Source: Streptantibioticus silvisoli
GTDB lineage: Bacteria; Actinomycetota; Actinomycetes; Streptomycetales; Streptomycetaceae
Direction of reading: 5' to 3'
Assembly: GCF_027947535.2 (NCBI RefSeq)
Contig: NZ_JAAGKO020000024.1
Location: forward strand, 1 to 64,000
Length of the DNA: 64,000 bases
The translations under genes and the position numbers were made by a program. Position 1 is the stretch's first letter. Each line of letters begins with the position of its first letter. The notes under the pieces are model-generated. The model was given only the letters and a program-made list of their open reading frames with translations. It was not told where the DNA came from and searched no databases. Positions 25,341 to 33,696 of the stretch are shown here, in pieces.

Positions 25341-25709
25341 GTGGTCCGTCACAGAAGAGTCCTGGCCCTCGCCGCGAGCGCGGCACTGATCGTCCTCGGC
25401 CTGACCGAGCCGGCCGGCGCGGTGACGCCGGCCGCCGAGGGCAGCTTCCCGATCGAGCTGTCCGGCTGCCATGTGACGGAGGAGATCGAACTCCAGGGGT
25501 CCCCGGCCCACGACTACATGCGCTGGGAGACCACCAGCAACTCCACCGGTTGTGAGGCCGCCATCTACACCAACGGCGCCGAGGTCGAGCACCAGGACAT
25601 CACCACGTCCGGGTACCACGTCAGCGGCTGGTACTACGACGGTCCCGGCGACACCGACCAGGTGTGCGTCTCCTCGGGCGACGCGGGGAAGTGCGGACCG
25701 GCCAACTGA
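25341..25709 (+). CDS. small secreted protein with four cysteines
   Basis: 122 residues: signal peptide (ending near PAGA, ~27), mature chain with cysteines in SGCHVTEE, TGCEAAIY, QVCVSS and KCGPAN, suited to two disulfides, and an aromatic-rich end (GYHVSGWYYDGPGDTD). Looks like a compact extracellular beta-protein; no family recognised. GTG 25341 is preceded by AAAGGGGAG. Confidence 0.7.
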   Translation: MVRHRRVLALAASAALIVLGLTEPAGAVTPAAEGSFPIELSGCHVTEEIELQGSPAHDYMRWETTSNSTGCEAAIYTNGAEVEHQDITTSGYHVSGWYYDGPGDTDQVCVSSGDAGKCGPAN

Positions 25710-26142
25710 TCCACCGACTCCCGGGGCGGGGAGCCCCGGGTGGGGGGACGGCGGCAGGGGGGAGCGGCGGTGGCTCGGGGAGGTTCCCGGGTCGCCCGGC
25801 AGGTGCCGGGTGGTCCGGGGCGGGACCTCGCGGGCCGCGGCCGGCTTGCCGCCGGAAGGGACCGCGGGCGGGCGGCGCCGCCCGCCCGCGGTCCCGTCGC
25901 GCCGTTCCGCGGCACGCGCCGACCGGAAATGCCGTGCGCGCGGGGGCGCACGGTCCGGCAGCGCCGGTCGGCGGCGCTGCCCGGCACCGGGCGCGAGCGC
26001 GCCGATGCGACGACGAAGGGCTCCACCCTGGGGTGGAGCCCTTCGCCTTGCCGCCCGGACGGAGCCGGGTTCCGTCCGGGCCGGTCCGCCGGCCGCCGGT
26101 GCGGGTGTGACGAGACCGGCCGGCGGCCGTTCCGTGCGGGGG
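25710..26142. other. convergent intergenic region
   Basis: Very GC-rich, no gene. It holds the hairpin at 26014-26045 between the two convergent genes. Confidence 0.6.
26014..26045 (-). terminator. terminator of the second GH87-like gene
   Basis: Perfect 14-bp stem (26014-26027 with 26032-26045), 4-base loop, about 100 bp past the minus-strand stop; may also act on the plus-strand gene. Confidence 0.8.
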
Positions 26143-27948
26143 TTACGAGGCCGGGGTCGGCCAGGGACCGCAGAACGGGGTGCCGTCGACGCCGGAGTTG
26201 CCGCCGCCGTCGGTGACGGTGAAGTTGCCGCCCTCGCAGTTGTAGACGGGCGAGGAGGCGCCGACCCCGGTGGCGGTGACGCCGGTGAGGGTGGCCGCGC
26301 CGCCGGTCTGCTCCTGGAGGGCGAAGGTGCCGGTGCCGTTGATCGTCACGTTGTTGAGCGAGACACCGCTGATGGTGCCCTCGACCCACTGGACGGCTTC
26401 GTAGGGGCTCTGCTCGATCAGCGTGTCGGACACGTTGACCGGGCCGGTGATGGCGCCCTGGCTGCCGTCGAACCACAGCGCGCCGACGCCGAACTGCCAG
26501 TTCGGGTCGAGGTCGCCGTCCCGCACGAGGGTGTTGCCGGAGACGGTGGTGGTGCCCACGGGGGTGGAGGTGAAGCGCTGCGCGACGGTGATGCCGCCGC
26601 CCTGGTTGATCCCGGTGTCCTGCACGAGGTTGCCGGAGACGGTGTTGTCGTGGCCGCCGTAGATCGCGATGCCGTTGGCGAGCATCTGGAGCTGGACGGT
26701 GTTGTTGGAGATGGTGTCGTTGGCGTCGGCGCCCAGGCTGGAGTCGGCCCAGGTGGCGATGCCGTCGTCACCGGTGTTGCGGATGTCGCTGTTGGTGACC
26801 TTGGAGTTGGTCACGCCGCCGTGGAAGTTGATGCCGTCCGCGGTGGTGTCGCGGATCCGCATGCCGGAGAAGGTCAGGCCGTCCATCGGCCCGTCCATCC
26901 AGGCGCCGACCTTGTCGTGCTCGATCCAGATGTTCGAGACGGTCGAGCTGCTCATCGCGCCGCCGATCCCGTTGACCTGGGCGCTGTCGTCCCGCTCCTG
27001 GACGTTGCCGAAGATCGCGAAGTTCTGCAGGTGCACGTTGGTGCTCGGCGACGGAGCGGAGTTGCCGTAGAAGCCCGGCGCCGCACCGGTCACCGTCGAG
27101 TACCACATGCCGGCACCGGCGACGGTGACGTTGTTGACCGCGATGTGGCCGGGGATGTTGTACGTGCCCGGCGGAATCCACACCGTGCCGCCCGAACCCG
27201 CCGCCGCGATCGCCGCGTTGAACGCGCTGGTGGAGTCGGCCACGCCGCTGGAGTCCGCGCCCTTGTCGGTCACCGAAACCGAACCGGCCGGCTGCGACTG
27301 TGCCGCGCCGACCTGCTCGAAGTCCGCGAAGTCGATCGTGTACGAGGACGCGCTGTCCCCGGAGTCCACCTGGAGCTTGAAGGTGGTGCCCGCCGGGTAC
27401 GTCGTGTCGAACAGCCGGTGCACCTCGTCGAAGAAGTGGTGCTGGCCGCCGCTGCTGGGGGTGTTGGTGAACGGGTAGCTGCCGTAGTACCAGCTGTAGG
27501 CGTTCGTCAGGCTGAAGTCGGACTGCTTCGTGCCGTTGACGTACAGCGACAGCGGAGCGTTGTACACCGAGCCGTCCGAGGAGTCCGGGATGCTGTACCG
27601 GAAGTCGATCGAGTTGGTGGCGACCGGCGTGGTGAACGTGACGTACTGCCCGCTGCCGTTGCCGCTCAGCGTCACCGCCTTGCGGCCCGACGCCTCGTCG
27701 GCCAGCTGGCCCTGGGCGTAACTCGGGCCGATGACCGACCCGTTGGTCGCGGAGCTCTCCGCCTGGACCTCGGAGTACGGCAGGGACGCGCCGCTGCCAC
27801 CGGTGGCGGCGGCGGGGGTGGTGTCCGTCTGCACCGGCATGGCCGCGGCCGGCTGGATCGCCAGTCCGAGGACGCCTCCGGAGGCCAGCAGCGCGGTGCC
27901 GCCTCCCAGCGCGACCACACGCTTGAGACTTCTGAGGGACGTGAACAC
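26143..27948 (-). CDS. secreted GH87-like alpha-1,3-glucanase, second copy
   Basis: 601 residues, same plan as 13981-15720: signal peptide (to ~AAAM, residue ~36), CBM35-like domain (~52-215, GASLPYSEVQAESSATNGS to TIDFADFEQV), beta-helix (~222-601). Asp371 (in ADGINF), Asp394 and Asp395 (in RNTGDDG) reproduce the catalytic spacing of 23 and 1. The C-terminus has an extra stretch with two cysteines (YNCEGG, PFCGPW). Opposite in orientation to its paralogue. Expected role: digestion of alpha-1,3-glucan in fungal walls. Confidence 0.75.
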   Translation of the reverse strand: MFTSLRSLKRVVALGGGTALLASGGVLGLAIQPAAAMPVQTDTTPAAATGGSGASLPYSEVQAESSATNGSVIGPSYAQGQLADEASGRKAVTLSGNGSGQYVTFTTPVATNSIDFRYSIPDSSDGSVYNAPLSLYVNGTKQSDFSLTNAYSWYYGSYPFTNTPSSGGQHHFFDEVHRLFDTTYPAGTTFKLQVDSGDSASSYTIDFADFEQVGAAQSQPAGSVSVTDKGADSSGVADSTSAFNAAIAAAGSGGTVWIPPGTYNIPGHIAVNNVTVAGAGMWYSTVTGAAPGFYGNSAPSPSTNVHLQNFAIFGNVQERDDSAQVNGIGGAMSSSTVSNIWIEHDKVGAWMDGPMDGLTFSGMRIRDTTADGINFHGGVTNSKVTNSDIRNTGDDGIATWADSSLGADANDTISNNTVQLQMLANGIAIYGGHDNTVSGNLVQDTGINQGGGITVAQRFTSTPVGTTTVSGNTLVRDGDLDPNWQFGVGALWFDGSQGAITGPVNVSDTLIEQSPYEAVQWVEGTISGVSLNNVTINGTGTFALQEQTGGAATLTGVTATGVGASSPVYNCEGGNFTVTDGGGNSGVDGTPFCGPWPTPAS

Positions 27949-29030
27949 GTTCTCTCCTTTCCGCGCACAACGCCTGGCCCGTACCCGTCGGCATCCCGGT
28001 CAGGACTGGACGGAAACACGAACAGCACGGTCAGGAAAGGCGGTTGGGCGCTGCCCCTGCGCCTCAAGGGCTCAACGAGCCGGTGGGGGCGAGGTGGTGC
28101 AGGGACACGTGGGGACGGTGGGGGGTGACCGGGGGGTGGCGACGCAGTGGAACGTAGTCTCTTCGACACATGCTTGCAATATGCGTACCAAAGTTCGTGG
28201 AAAATTGACTGTTTGCAGCAAGAAGCCGCGCAAGAACGCAAGACCTTACTCAACCTGCGGCTTCGGCCCCTTGGGTGCCGCCGCCGCGGTCGACCCGCCA
28301 GGGCGGCCCTCCGAGGCAGGGGAGGGTCGGTCGCCGGCGTCCGGCACGGCGTACGGGAGGGACTGCCCGGCGCCGGCAGCCGTGCGCGCGGGGGCGTGGC
28401 GGCGAGGTGATCGACGCCACCGGAGTCCGGTCGGCGATCCGCGTCACCGGGCGTTCCGGCCGACCCCTGCGGAACGCCCCCCGGGCGGCCGTCGACGGGC
28501 ACGGACCTCTCGCACCCGCTCCCCGGCGGTGGTCTCGTCTCTCTCGGCGGATTCATCGCGCCGGACTTCTCCGATCCGACGGCCGTCGAATTGCGCCGCC
28601 CGTGCGAGGAGCGTACCGAATCCCCTTTCTTCGGGAGGCTGTTCCTCCGCAAGGTGTTTTTCCGCCGGATCGCCTGAGCCGTCGCGCCCCGGTCGGCGGC
28701 GACAACTCCCGCCTTGCGCTGGGGAGTGTGCGCCGGGCGGAGGCTGGCGGGGGAAAGTCCATGCTTGACGGGCCGCACGCGGGTACGCCGGGCTGTCGTG
28801 GCTTCCCCGTTCCGCGAGGCGCCGAGGAATCGCACGGCTGAGTTGGCGGCGTCGGCCGGAGGCAACGGCATTGCCGCCGCGAGATCCTTCACCCGTTGGC
28901 GGTGCACCCTCGCGAACGGAATCCGAATAAACATCGTTCCCAACTCCCCGGAGGTCACTGGAAATACGGGAAGTGGCGCCCGGAACCGCAGGTCGCTTGC
29001 AGCGGCTGACCATGAGCTGCGTCGTTGGTG

Positions 29031-29117
29031 GGTGGGGAGGCGGGGCAGCGGTGTGTCGAGACGGGGGCGCGTTGCTGTCTTCGGAAACCGTTGACTGGTC
29101 GTTGACATCGGCAACGG
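29031..29117 (-). repeat. 97-bp repeat family, copy C (minus orientation)
   Basis: Read from 29117 down, it begins CCGTTG, contains CAACGACCAGTCAACG and GCAACGCG, and aligns without gaps to copy B at 61816-61912 (52 of the first 70 positions identical by hand). The inner end is 15 bp from copy A, so the two form a large imperfect palindrome. The outer boundary near 29031 is uncertain. Confidence 0.65.
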
Positions 29118-29132
29118 CCTCGCGTCGCCAAA

Positions 29133-29229
29133 CCGTTGACCTTCGCAACGACCAGTCAACGAATGTGCGAACCGGCACTGCCGCTCCTGCTCGACACGCC
29201 GGAACGAACACCGCTGGCCCGGTTCGTTC
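29133..29229 (+). repeat. 97-bp repeat family, copy A (plus orientation)
   Basis: Aligns gap-free to copy B at 61816-61912 over all 97 positions, 78 identical by hand count. Conserved blocks: CAACGACCAGTCAACGAAT, CGACACGCCGG and CCCGGTTCGTTC at the far end. It lies 165 bp before marR. Confidence 0.75.
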
Positions 29230-29342
29230 GCGGCCGGGCGCGCGTCCCGACGAGTCGTTGCGCGATCCCGTGTGGCGGTCGGGCCGCAGCACCTGCCGGT
29301 GGCGGGGGCGTCCGGAGGTCGCTTGTAGGCCGCGCAGGCAAT

Positions 29343-29366
29343 ACTGTACAGGTGAAACTGGACAGT
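29343..29366. promoter_or_regulatory. candidate MarR operator
   Basis: ACTGTnCAG, 6-bp centre, CTGnACAGT: a 24-bp inverted repeat ending 27 bp before the marR start. Size and position suit autorepression by the encoded MarR dimer. Confidence 0.65.
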
Positions 29367-29393
29367 TCAGGCTGCGGAAGTTAGCGTGCGGGC

Positions 29394-29840
29394 ATGCGTG
29401 AGAACCCGGGCCTTTCGTCCTCGGCCGTTCAGGCGTCGCGCGAGGTCCGTGCGGTCATCAGCCGCTTGCGGCGCCGCATCCTGAACGCCGCCGAGGTGGA
29501 GGACATCACCTTGGGCCAGGCGTCCGTCATGGCCCGGCTGTCCGGCAAGGAGGGCGTCACGGCGAGCGAACTCGCCGCCGCCGAAGGCGTGCGGCACCAG
29601 TCGATGACGGCGACGGTCGCCGCGCTGGCCGGGATGGGGATGGTGGAGCGCAGCCCCGACCCGGATGACGGGCGGCGCCTGCTGATCACGCTGACCGCGG
29701 AGGGCCACCGCCGGGTGGAGGAGGGACGGCAGGCCCGCACGGAATGGCTCGCCGGCCAGTTGCAGGGCCAGTGCACGGAGGAGGAACGCCGGACCGTGAT
29801 CGCCGCCATGGCCGTCCTGGAGCGGCTGACCCACGACTGA
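29394..29840 (+). CDS. MarR-family transcriptional regulator
   Basis: 148 residues: dimer helices (VRAVISRLRRRILNA), winged HTH (~58-100, VTASELAAAEGVRHQSMTATVAALAGMGMVERSPDPDDGRR with the wing DPDDGRR), C-terminal helices (EERRTVIAAMAVLERL). Its likely operator lies just upstream. The downstream isochorismatase-like gene (236-bp gap) is a possible target. Confidence 0.93.
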   Translation: MRENPGLSSSAVQASREVRAVISRLRRRILNAAEVEDITLGQASVMARLSGKEGVTASELAAAEGVRHQSMTATVAALAGMGMVERSPDPDDGRRLLITLTAEGHRRVEEGRQARTEWLAGQLQGQCTEEERRTVIAAMAVLERLTHD

Positions 29841-30076
29841 TCCGACGACGGGCGCGGTGAATCCGACGACGGCAGCCGTGGTTCCGACGGCCGATGCCAC
29901 GGGTCCGCGCCCGGCACCGGCGTGCTCCACCTCCCACTGAGCGTCCTCGACCGCACGCCCGGCCACCGCTCCGTGCCCGCCAGCACTGCCGGCCCACACC
30001 ACGAGACGTCCCCCTACCGCGCCCTACCGCGTCCCACCGCGCCGCACCGCGCCCCCCGTACCCGAAAGGCATCACC

Positions 30077-30637
30077 ATGTCCCGTACCGCCCTGCTGCTG
30101 ATGGACCTCCAGCGCACCCACATCGCCCACCTGCCCGCCGACTACCTGCCCCGCGCCGTGCGCGCTCTTAACACGGCCCGCGCGGCCGGCGTCCCGGTCA
30201 TCCACGTGGCCCTTCAGCTGCGGCGCGGTCACACGGACGTCCACCCCCGCAACAAGATCTTCGGCGCCCTTCCGCCGCACCTCTTCACGGCCGACGACCC
30301 CGGTGCCGCCATCCACCCCGACGTCGCCCCCGCCGACGGGGAGATCGTCGTGCACAAGAACCGCGTCAGCGCCTTCGCCGGCAACAACCTCCAGCAGATC
30401 CTGACCGCGCAGGACGTCGGCCACCTCGTCCTGGCCGGCCTGTCCACCGGTGGCATCGTCCTGTCCACCGCCCTCCAGGCCGCCGACCTCGACTACCGGG
30501 TCACCGTCCTGTCCGACGCCTGCGCGGACCCCAGCCCCGCCCTGCACGACACGCTGATCAACGAGGTCCTGGCCCGGCGCGGTGAGGTCGCCACCGTCGG
30601 CGAGTGGGAGCGGAGTCTCAGCCGAGACGGGCGGTGA
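30077..30637 (+). CDS. isochorismatase-like hydrolase lacking the usual Cys
   Basis: 186 residues, Rossmann-like isochorismatase fold. The catalytic Asp (LLLMDLQRTH, residue 10) and Lys (VVHKNRVSAF) are present, but the nucleophile position reads LSTGGIVLSTALQAA, with Ile where Cys stands in cysteine hydrolases. A TSGVVLST-type subgroup like this is widespread; its reaction is unclear and may be non-thiol or non-enzymatic. It overlaps the convergent phosphatase gene by 20 bp at the 3' end. Confidence 0.85.
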   Translation: MSRTALLLMDLQRTHIAHLPADYLPRAVRALNTARAAGVPVIHVALQLRRGHTDVHPRNKIFGALPPHLFTADDPGAAIHPDVAPADGEIVVHKNRVSAFAGNNLQQILTAQDVGHLVLAGLSTGGIVLSTALQAADLDYRVTVLSDACADPSPALHDTLINEVLARRGEVATVGEWERSLSRDGR

Positions 30638-32219
30638 GCAGGGCGATGTCGTCGTCGCGGTCCTCGCCGAACGCCAGCAGCAGGGCGTCGCACAGCGCTT
30701 CGGGGTCTGCGGGGCCGCGGGCGGCGGCGGACAGGAAGTCGGCGAGGCTGTCGTCGAGGTCCCGGGAGCGTTCCTCGACGAGGCCGTCGGTGATGAGGAC
30801 GAGCCGGGTGCCGGGTGCGGTCTCGTGCGGTGTGGAGGGCGGGTGGGCGACGCCGAGCCCCAGCAGTGGGCCGTGCTCGTGCAGGAAGGCGGCCTTGCCG
30901 TCGGGACCGAGCATGAGCGGCGGTATGTGGCCGGCGTTGGCCACCTGGATCCGCCGCCCGCCGGGTTCGACGAGGATCAGGCACATCGTCACGGTGATGC
31001 CGGGCTGCGAGTAGGCCATCAGGTTCTCCAGCCGGTCGAGCACCTGGTGCGGGGCGTGGCCCTCCACGCCGTACGCGCGCAGGGCGTGCCGGATCTCGCC
31101 CATCACGGTGGCCGCGGCCAGCGAGTGGCCGGCCACGTCGCCGATGGCGAGCAGGGTGCCGCTGGCCGTCTCCAGCGCCTCGTAGAAGTCGCCGCCGATC
31201 TCCGCGTGGTCCGAGGCGGGCCGGTAGCGGAAGGCCAGGTCCAGGCCGGGAACGACCGGCAGCCGGGCGGGCAGGAAGGTGCGCTGGAGGGCGAGGGCGA
31301 GCGAGTGCTCGTCGTTGTAGGAGCGCAGGGCCTCCAGGGACAGGGCGCAGGCGTGGGCGAGTTGCTGGAAGAGTTCCTCATCCTCGGTGCCGCGGACCGC
31401 GTCGGCCGGAATGGCCAGGCAGGTGGGCGGCCGGCCGGCCTGGGTGCGCGCCAGGACCACCGCCACGTCGCCGTCCAGGTGGTCGTCGGGCAGCAGCGCC
31501 TTCCACCGGGCCCGCCGCACCCGCACGGTCGCGGCGCCGGTGGCCGACCCCAGCGGTGCGGCGAGCTGCTTCAGCAGGTCCGCGCCGGCCGGCAGTGACC
31601 GGGGTGTTTCCCCCGGGCCGGTGACCTGGCTGTGCACGGCCTGACCCTGCGGGCTGAGGAAGACCGCGCTGGCGGCGCACGACATCAGGGCGGCGGCCCC
31701 GCCGGTCGCCGCGGCGGTGAACGAGTGGAAGCCGATCGCCCGGTAGACGTCCAGCGTCGTGCGGTTCAACGTCGTCAGCCGGTCCGCCAGCCGCTCGGCC
31801 CGGCGCCGCACCCTCGCGTAGCGCAGGGAGGCCGTCACCGTCGCCAGCAGCTCGTCGCGGTCGATCGGCTGGTCGAGGTAGGCGTCGGCGCCCCGGCGCA
31901 GCCCCTCGGCGTGGTGCTCCGGGGTGATCGCGCAGGCCGACACGTGGATGACCGGCAGCCCGGCGGTCCCCGGGGCGCTCTTGATGCGTTCGCAGACCTC
32001 GAAACCGCTCATGTCGGGCAGCCGCACGTCGATGAGCGCGACCTCCGGCGGCGTGTGCTGGGCCGCCATCAGCGCCAGCCCCTGAGCGCCGTCGACCGCC
32101 TCGATCACGGTGTGGCCGCCGCGGCGCAGCCAACTGGCCAGCAGGTAGCGCGTGCTGTCGTCGTCGTCGATCACCAGCACGGTGGCGGGGGCGCTGTCGA
32201 GCGCGGCGTCATCGGTCAC
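30618..32219 (-). CDS. response regulator with GAF and PP2C (SpoIIE) phosphatase output
   Basis: 533 residues: receiver (~13-130, phospho-acceptor Asp64 in LIDVRLPDMSG), GAF-like region (~150-310) and PP2C/SpoIIE serine phosphatase (~325-533; IGGDFYEALE, AIGDVAGHS, DDDIALLTARLG metal-binding Asp). Dephosphorylates an anti-sigma antagonist or STAS protein when its receiver is phosphorylated. Last gene of the stressosome operon; the GTG start overlaps the histidine kinase stop by 11 bp, so the two are a cognate pair. Confidence 0.92.
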   Translation of the reverse strand: MTDDAALDSAPATVLVIDDDDSTRYLLASWLRRGGHTVIEAVDGAQGLALMAAQHTPPEVALIDVRLPDMSGFEVCERIKSAPGTAGLPVIHVSACAITPEHHAEGLRRGADAYLDQPIDRDELLATVTASLRYARVRRRAERLADRLTTLNRTTLDVYRAIGFHSFTAAATGGAAALMSCAASAVFLSPQGQAVHSQVTGPGETPRSLPAGADLLKQLAAPLGSATGAATVRVRRARWKALLPDDHLDGDVAVVLARTQAGRPPTCLAIPADAVRGTEDEELFQQLAHACALSLEALRSYNDEHSLALALQRTFLPARLPVVPGLDLAFRYRPASDHAEIGGDFYEALETASGTLLAIGDVAGHSLAAATVMGEIRHALRAYGVEGHAPHQVLDRLENLMAYSQPGITVTMCLILVEPGGRRIQVANAGHIPPLMLGPDGKAAFLHEHGPLLGLGVAHPPSTPHETAPGTRLVLITDGLVEERSRDLDDSLADFLSAAARGPADPEALCDALLLAFGEDRDDDIALLTARLG

Positions 32220-33696
32220 CGGTGGGTCTCCTTGGGGTCGGCACGCTGGGGACCGCGTCGGGGCCGGGGGCGGGCGGGGCCGGTTCGGGGGAGCGTTCCG
32301 GGGCGGGGGTATCGTCCGGCGGCCGAACGAGGGCGGCGGCCGGGCGGCCCGGCAGCTGGACCTCGACCCGGGTGCCGGCGCCCGGGGCGCTGGTCAGGGT
32401 GAGGCCGCCGCCGAGCAGTTCGGCCAGCGCGCGGGCGTACGGCAGGCCGATGCCGGTGCCCTGACGGCCGCGGTGGCGCGGGCCCGGCACCTGGTAGAAC
32501 TCCTCGAAGACCCGGGTCACGTCCTGTTCGTGGATGCCGATCCCGGTGTCGGTGACGGTGAACGTCAGCCAGTGCTGCGGTCCGTCGGTCATGGTGTCGA
32601 CGTCGAGGCGGATCTCGCCCTTCTCGGTGAACTTCACCGCGTTGGACAGCAGGTTGCGCAGGATGCGGGTGAGCAGCTCCTCGTCGGTGACGATCACCGG
32701 CAGCGTCGCGGGCTCCGGGGTCAGCAGGCGGACCCCGTCCGCCAGTCCCACGCCGTTGAAGGTCCCCCGCAATTGGCCGATCACCGAGCGCAGGTCGACC
32801 GGTCCCAGGTGCGGCTCCAGTTGTCCCGCCTCCGCCTTGGCGACGTCCAGCAGGTCGCTGACCAGTGCCAGCAGCGTGTGGCCGGACGCGGCGATCAGGC
32901 GGACCTGCTCGTGCTGCTCGGTGTGCAGCACGGGCGAGTCGGGGGCCAGCAGCAGCTGCGAAAGACCGACCACCGCGTTGGCCGGGGTGCGCAGTTCATG
33001 GCTGACGTTGGTCCAGAACCGGGTCTTGGCCTCGCCGGCCTCCCGCAACTGGCGTGATTTGTCCTCCAGTTCGGAGTGCAGGGCGACCACTCCGCTGTTG
33101 GTCTCCTCCAGTTCCTGCGACAGCTCCGCGTACAGCGCCATCACGCCCCGGTTGGTCTCCTCCAACTCCTCGTTGAGACGCCGCAGTTCCTCCCCCTGGG
33201 CCCGGGTCTCCTCCAGCGTCGCGATCAGGTCGCGGGTCTGGGCCCGCAGGTCGTCGGCGAGCGTCGTGTCGGCGGTGGGGCGCAACGCCTCCCGGACCCG
33301 TTCGTACCGGGCCTCCGCCGCGGGGCCGCCGGCCGGCACCGGCTGCCGCACCAGCAGGCGGTGCGGCGGCCCGGGCCGGTGGGCGACGTGCGGCACCAGG
33401 CGGGCGGCCAGCCGCAGCGACTCGGGACTGGGGGCCGGGCCGTCGGTCCACTCGAAGGCCACCGACAGCACGGCCGGATCACCGGGTTCCATGGTGAACG
33501 TCACCACGAGCCCGGCGCAGCCCAGCCGGTCGCGGCCCAGCTCGCTCAGGGCGGTCGCCAGCCGCACCTGGTCCTGGCGTTCCATGCCGAGCGCCTCGCC
33601 GGCCGCCTGCGCCTCGCGGCGCAGCGCGAAGACGTCCTGCGCCGAGGTCAGGTACTGGGTGAGCAGCGGATGGCCGTCCCGCTCCCGCACGCTCAC
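32209..33696 (-). CDS. soluble sensor histidine kinase
   Basis: 495 residues. N-terminal region (~1-140) resembles an HATPase-like fold of RsbT type (VRLATALSELGRDRLGCAGLV), then a coiled coil (~160-225; repeated LEETNRGVMALYAELSQ and LEETNSGVVALHSEL), HisKA with His233 in FWTNVSHELRTP, and HATPase (RNLLSNAVKF, DTGIGI, GTGIGLPYARAL). A Pro-rich tail follows. No membrane segment: it senses a cytoplasmic signal, perhaps through the stressosome. GTG 33696 overlaps the preceding stop as GTGA. Confidence 0.92.
   Translation of the reverse strand: MSVRERDGHPLLTQYLTSAQDVFALRREAQAAGEALGMERQDQVRLATALSELGRDRLGCAGLVVTFTMEPGDPAVLSVAFEWTDGPAPSPESLRLAARLVPHVAHRPGPPHRLLVRQPVPAGGPAAEARYERVREALRPTADTTLADDLRAQTRDLIATLEETRAQGEELRRLNEELEETNRGVMALYAELSQELEETNSGVVALHSELEDKSRQLREAGEAKTRFWTNVSHELRTPANAVVGLSQLLLAPDSPVLHTEQHEQVRLIAASGHTLLALVSDLLDVAKAEAGQLEPHLGPVDLRSVIGQLRGTFNGVGLADGVRLLTPEPATLPVIVTDEELLTRILRNLLSNAVKFTEKGEIRLDVDTMTDGPQHWLTFTVTDTGIGIHEQDVTRVFEEFYQVPGPRHRGRQGTGIGLPYARALAELLGGGLTLTSAPGAGTRVEVQLPGRPAAALVRPPDDTPAPERSPEPAPPAPGPDAVPSVPTPRRPTGDR

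Larger units (their letters stand above)
27949..29393. other. 1.4-kb non-coding region with repeats
   Basis: Frames crossing it are rich in Arg/Pro/Gly and show no domain, so I see no gene. 28150-28260 is AT-rich and probably holds the minus-strand GH87 promoter. 29031-29229 holds two head-to-head copies of a 97-bp repeat, and 29343-29366 a palindrome in front of marR. Confidence 0.5.

Noticed and set aside
28444-29292. A 282-codon minus-strand frame in the gap before marR
   Set aside because: Arg/Pro/Gly-rich composition, no domain or ribosome binding site, and it crosses the repeat pair.
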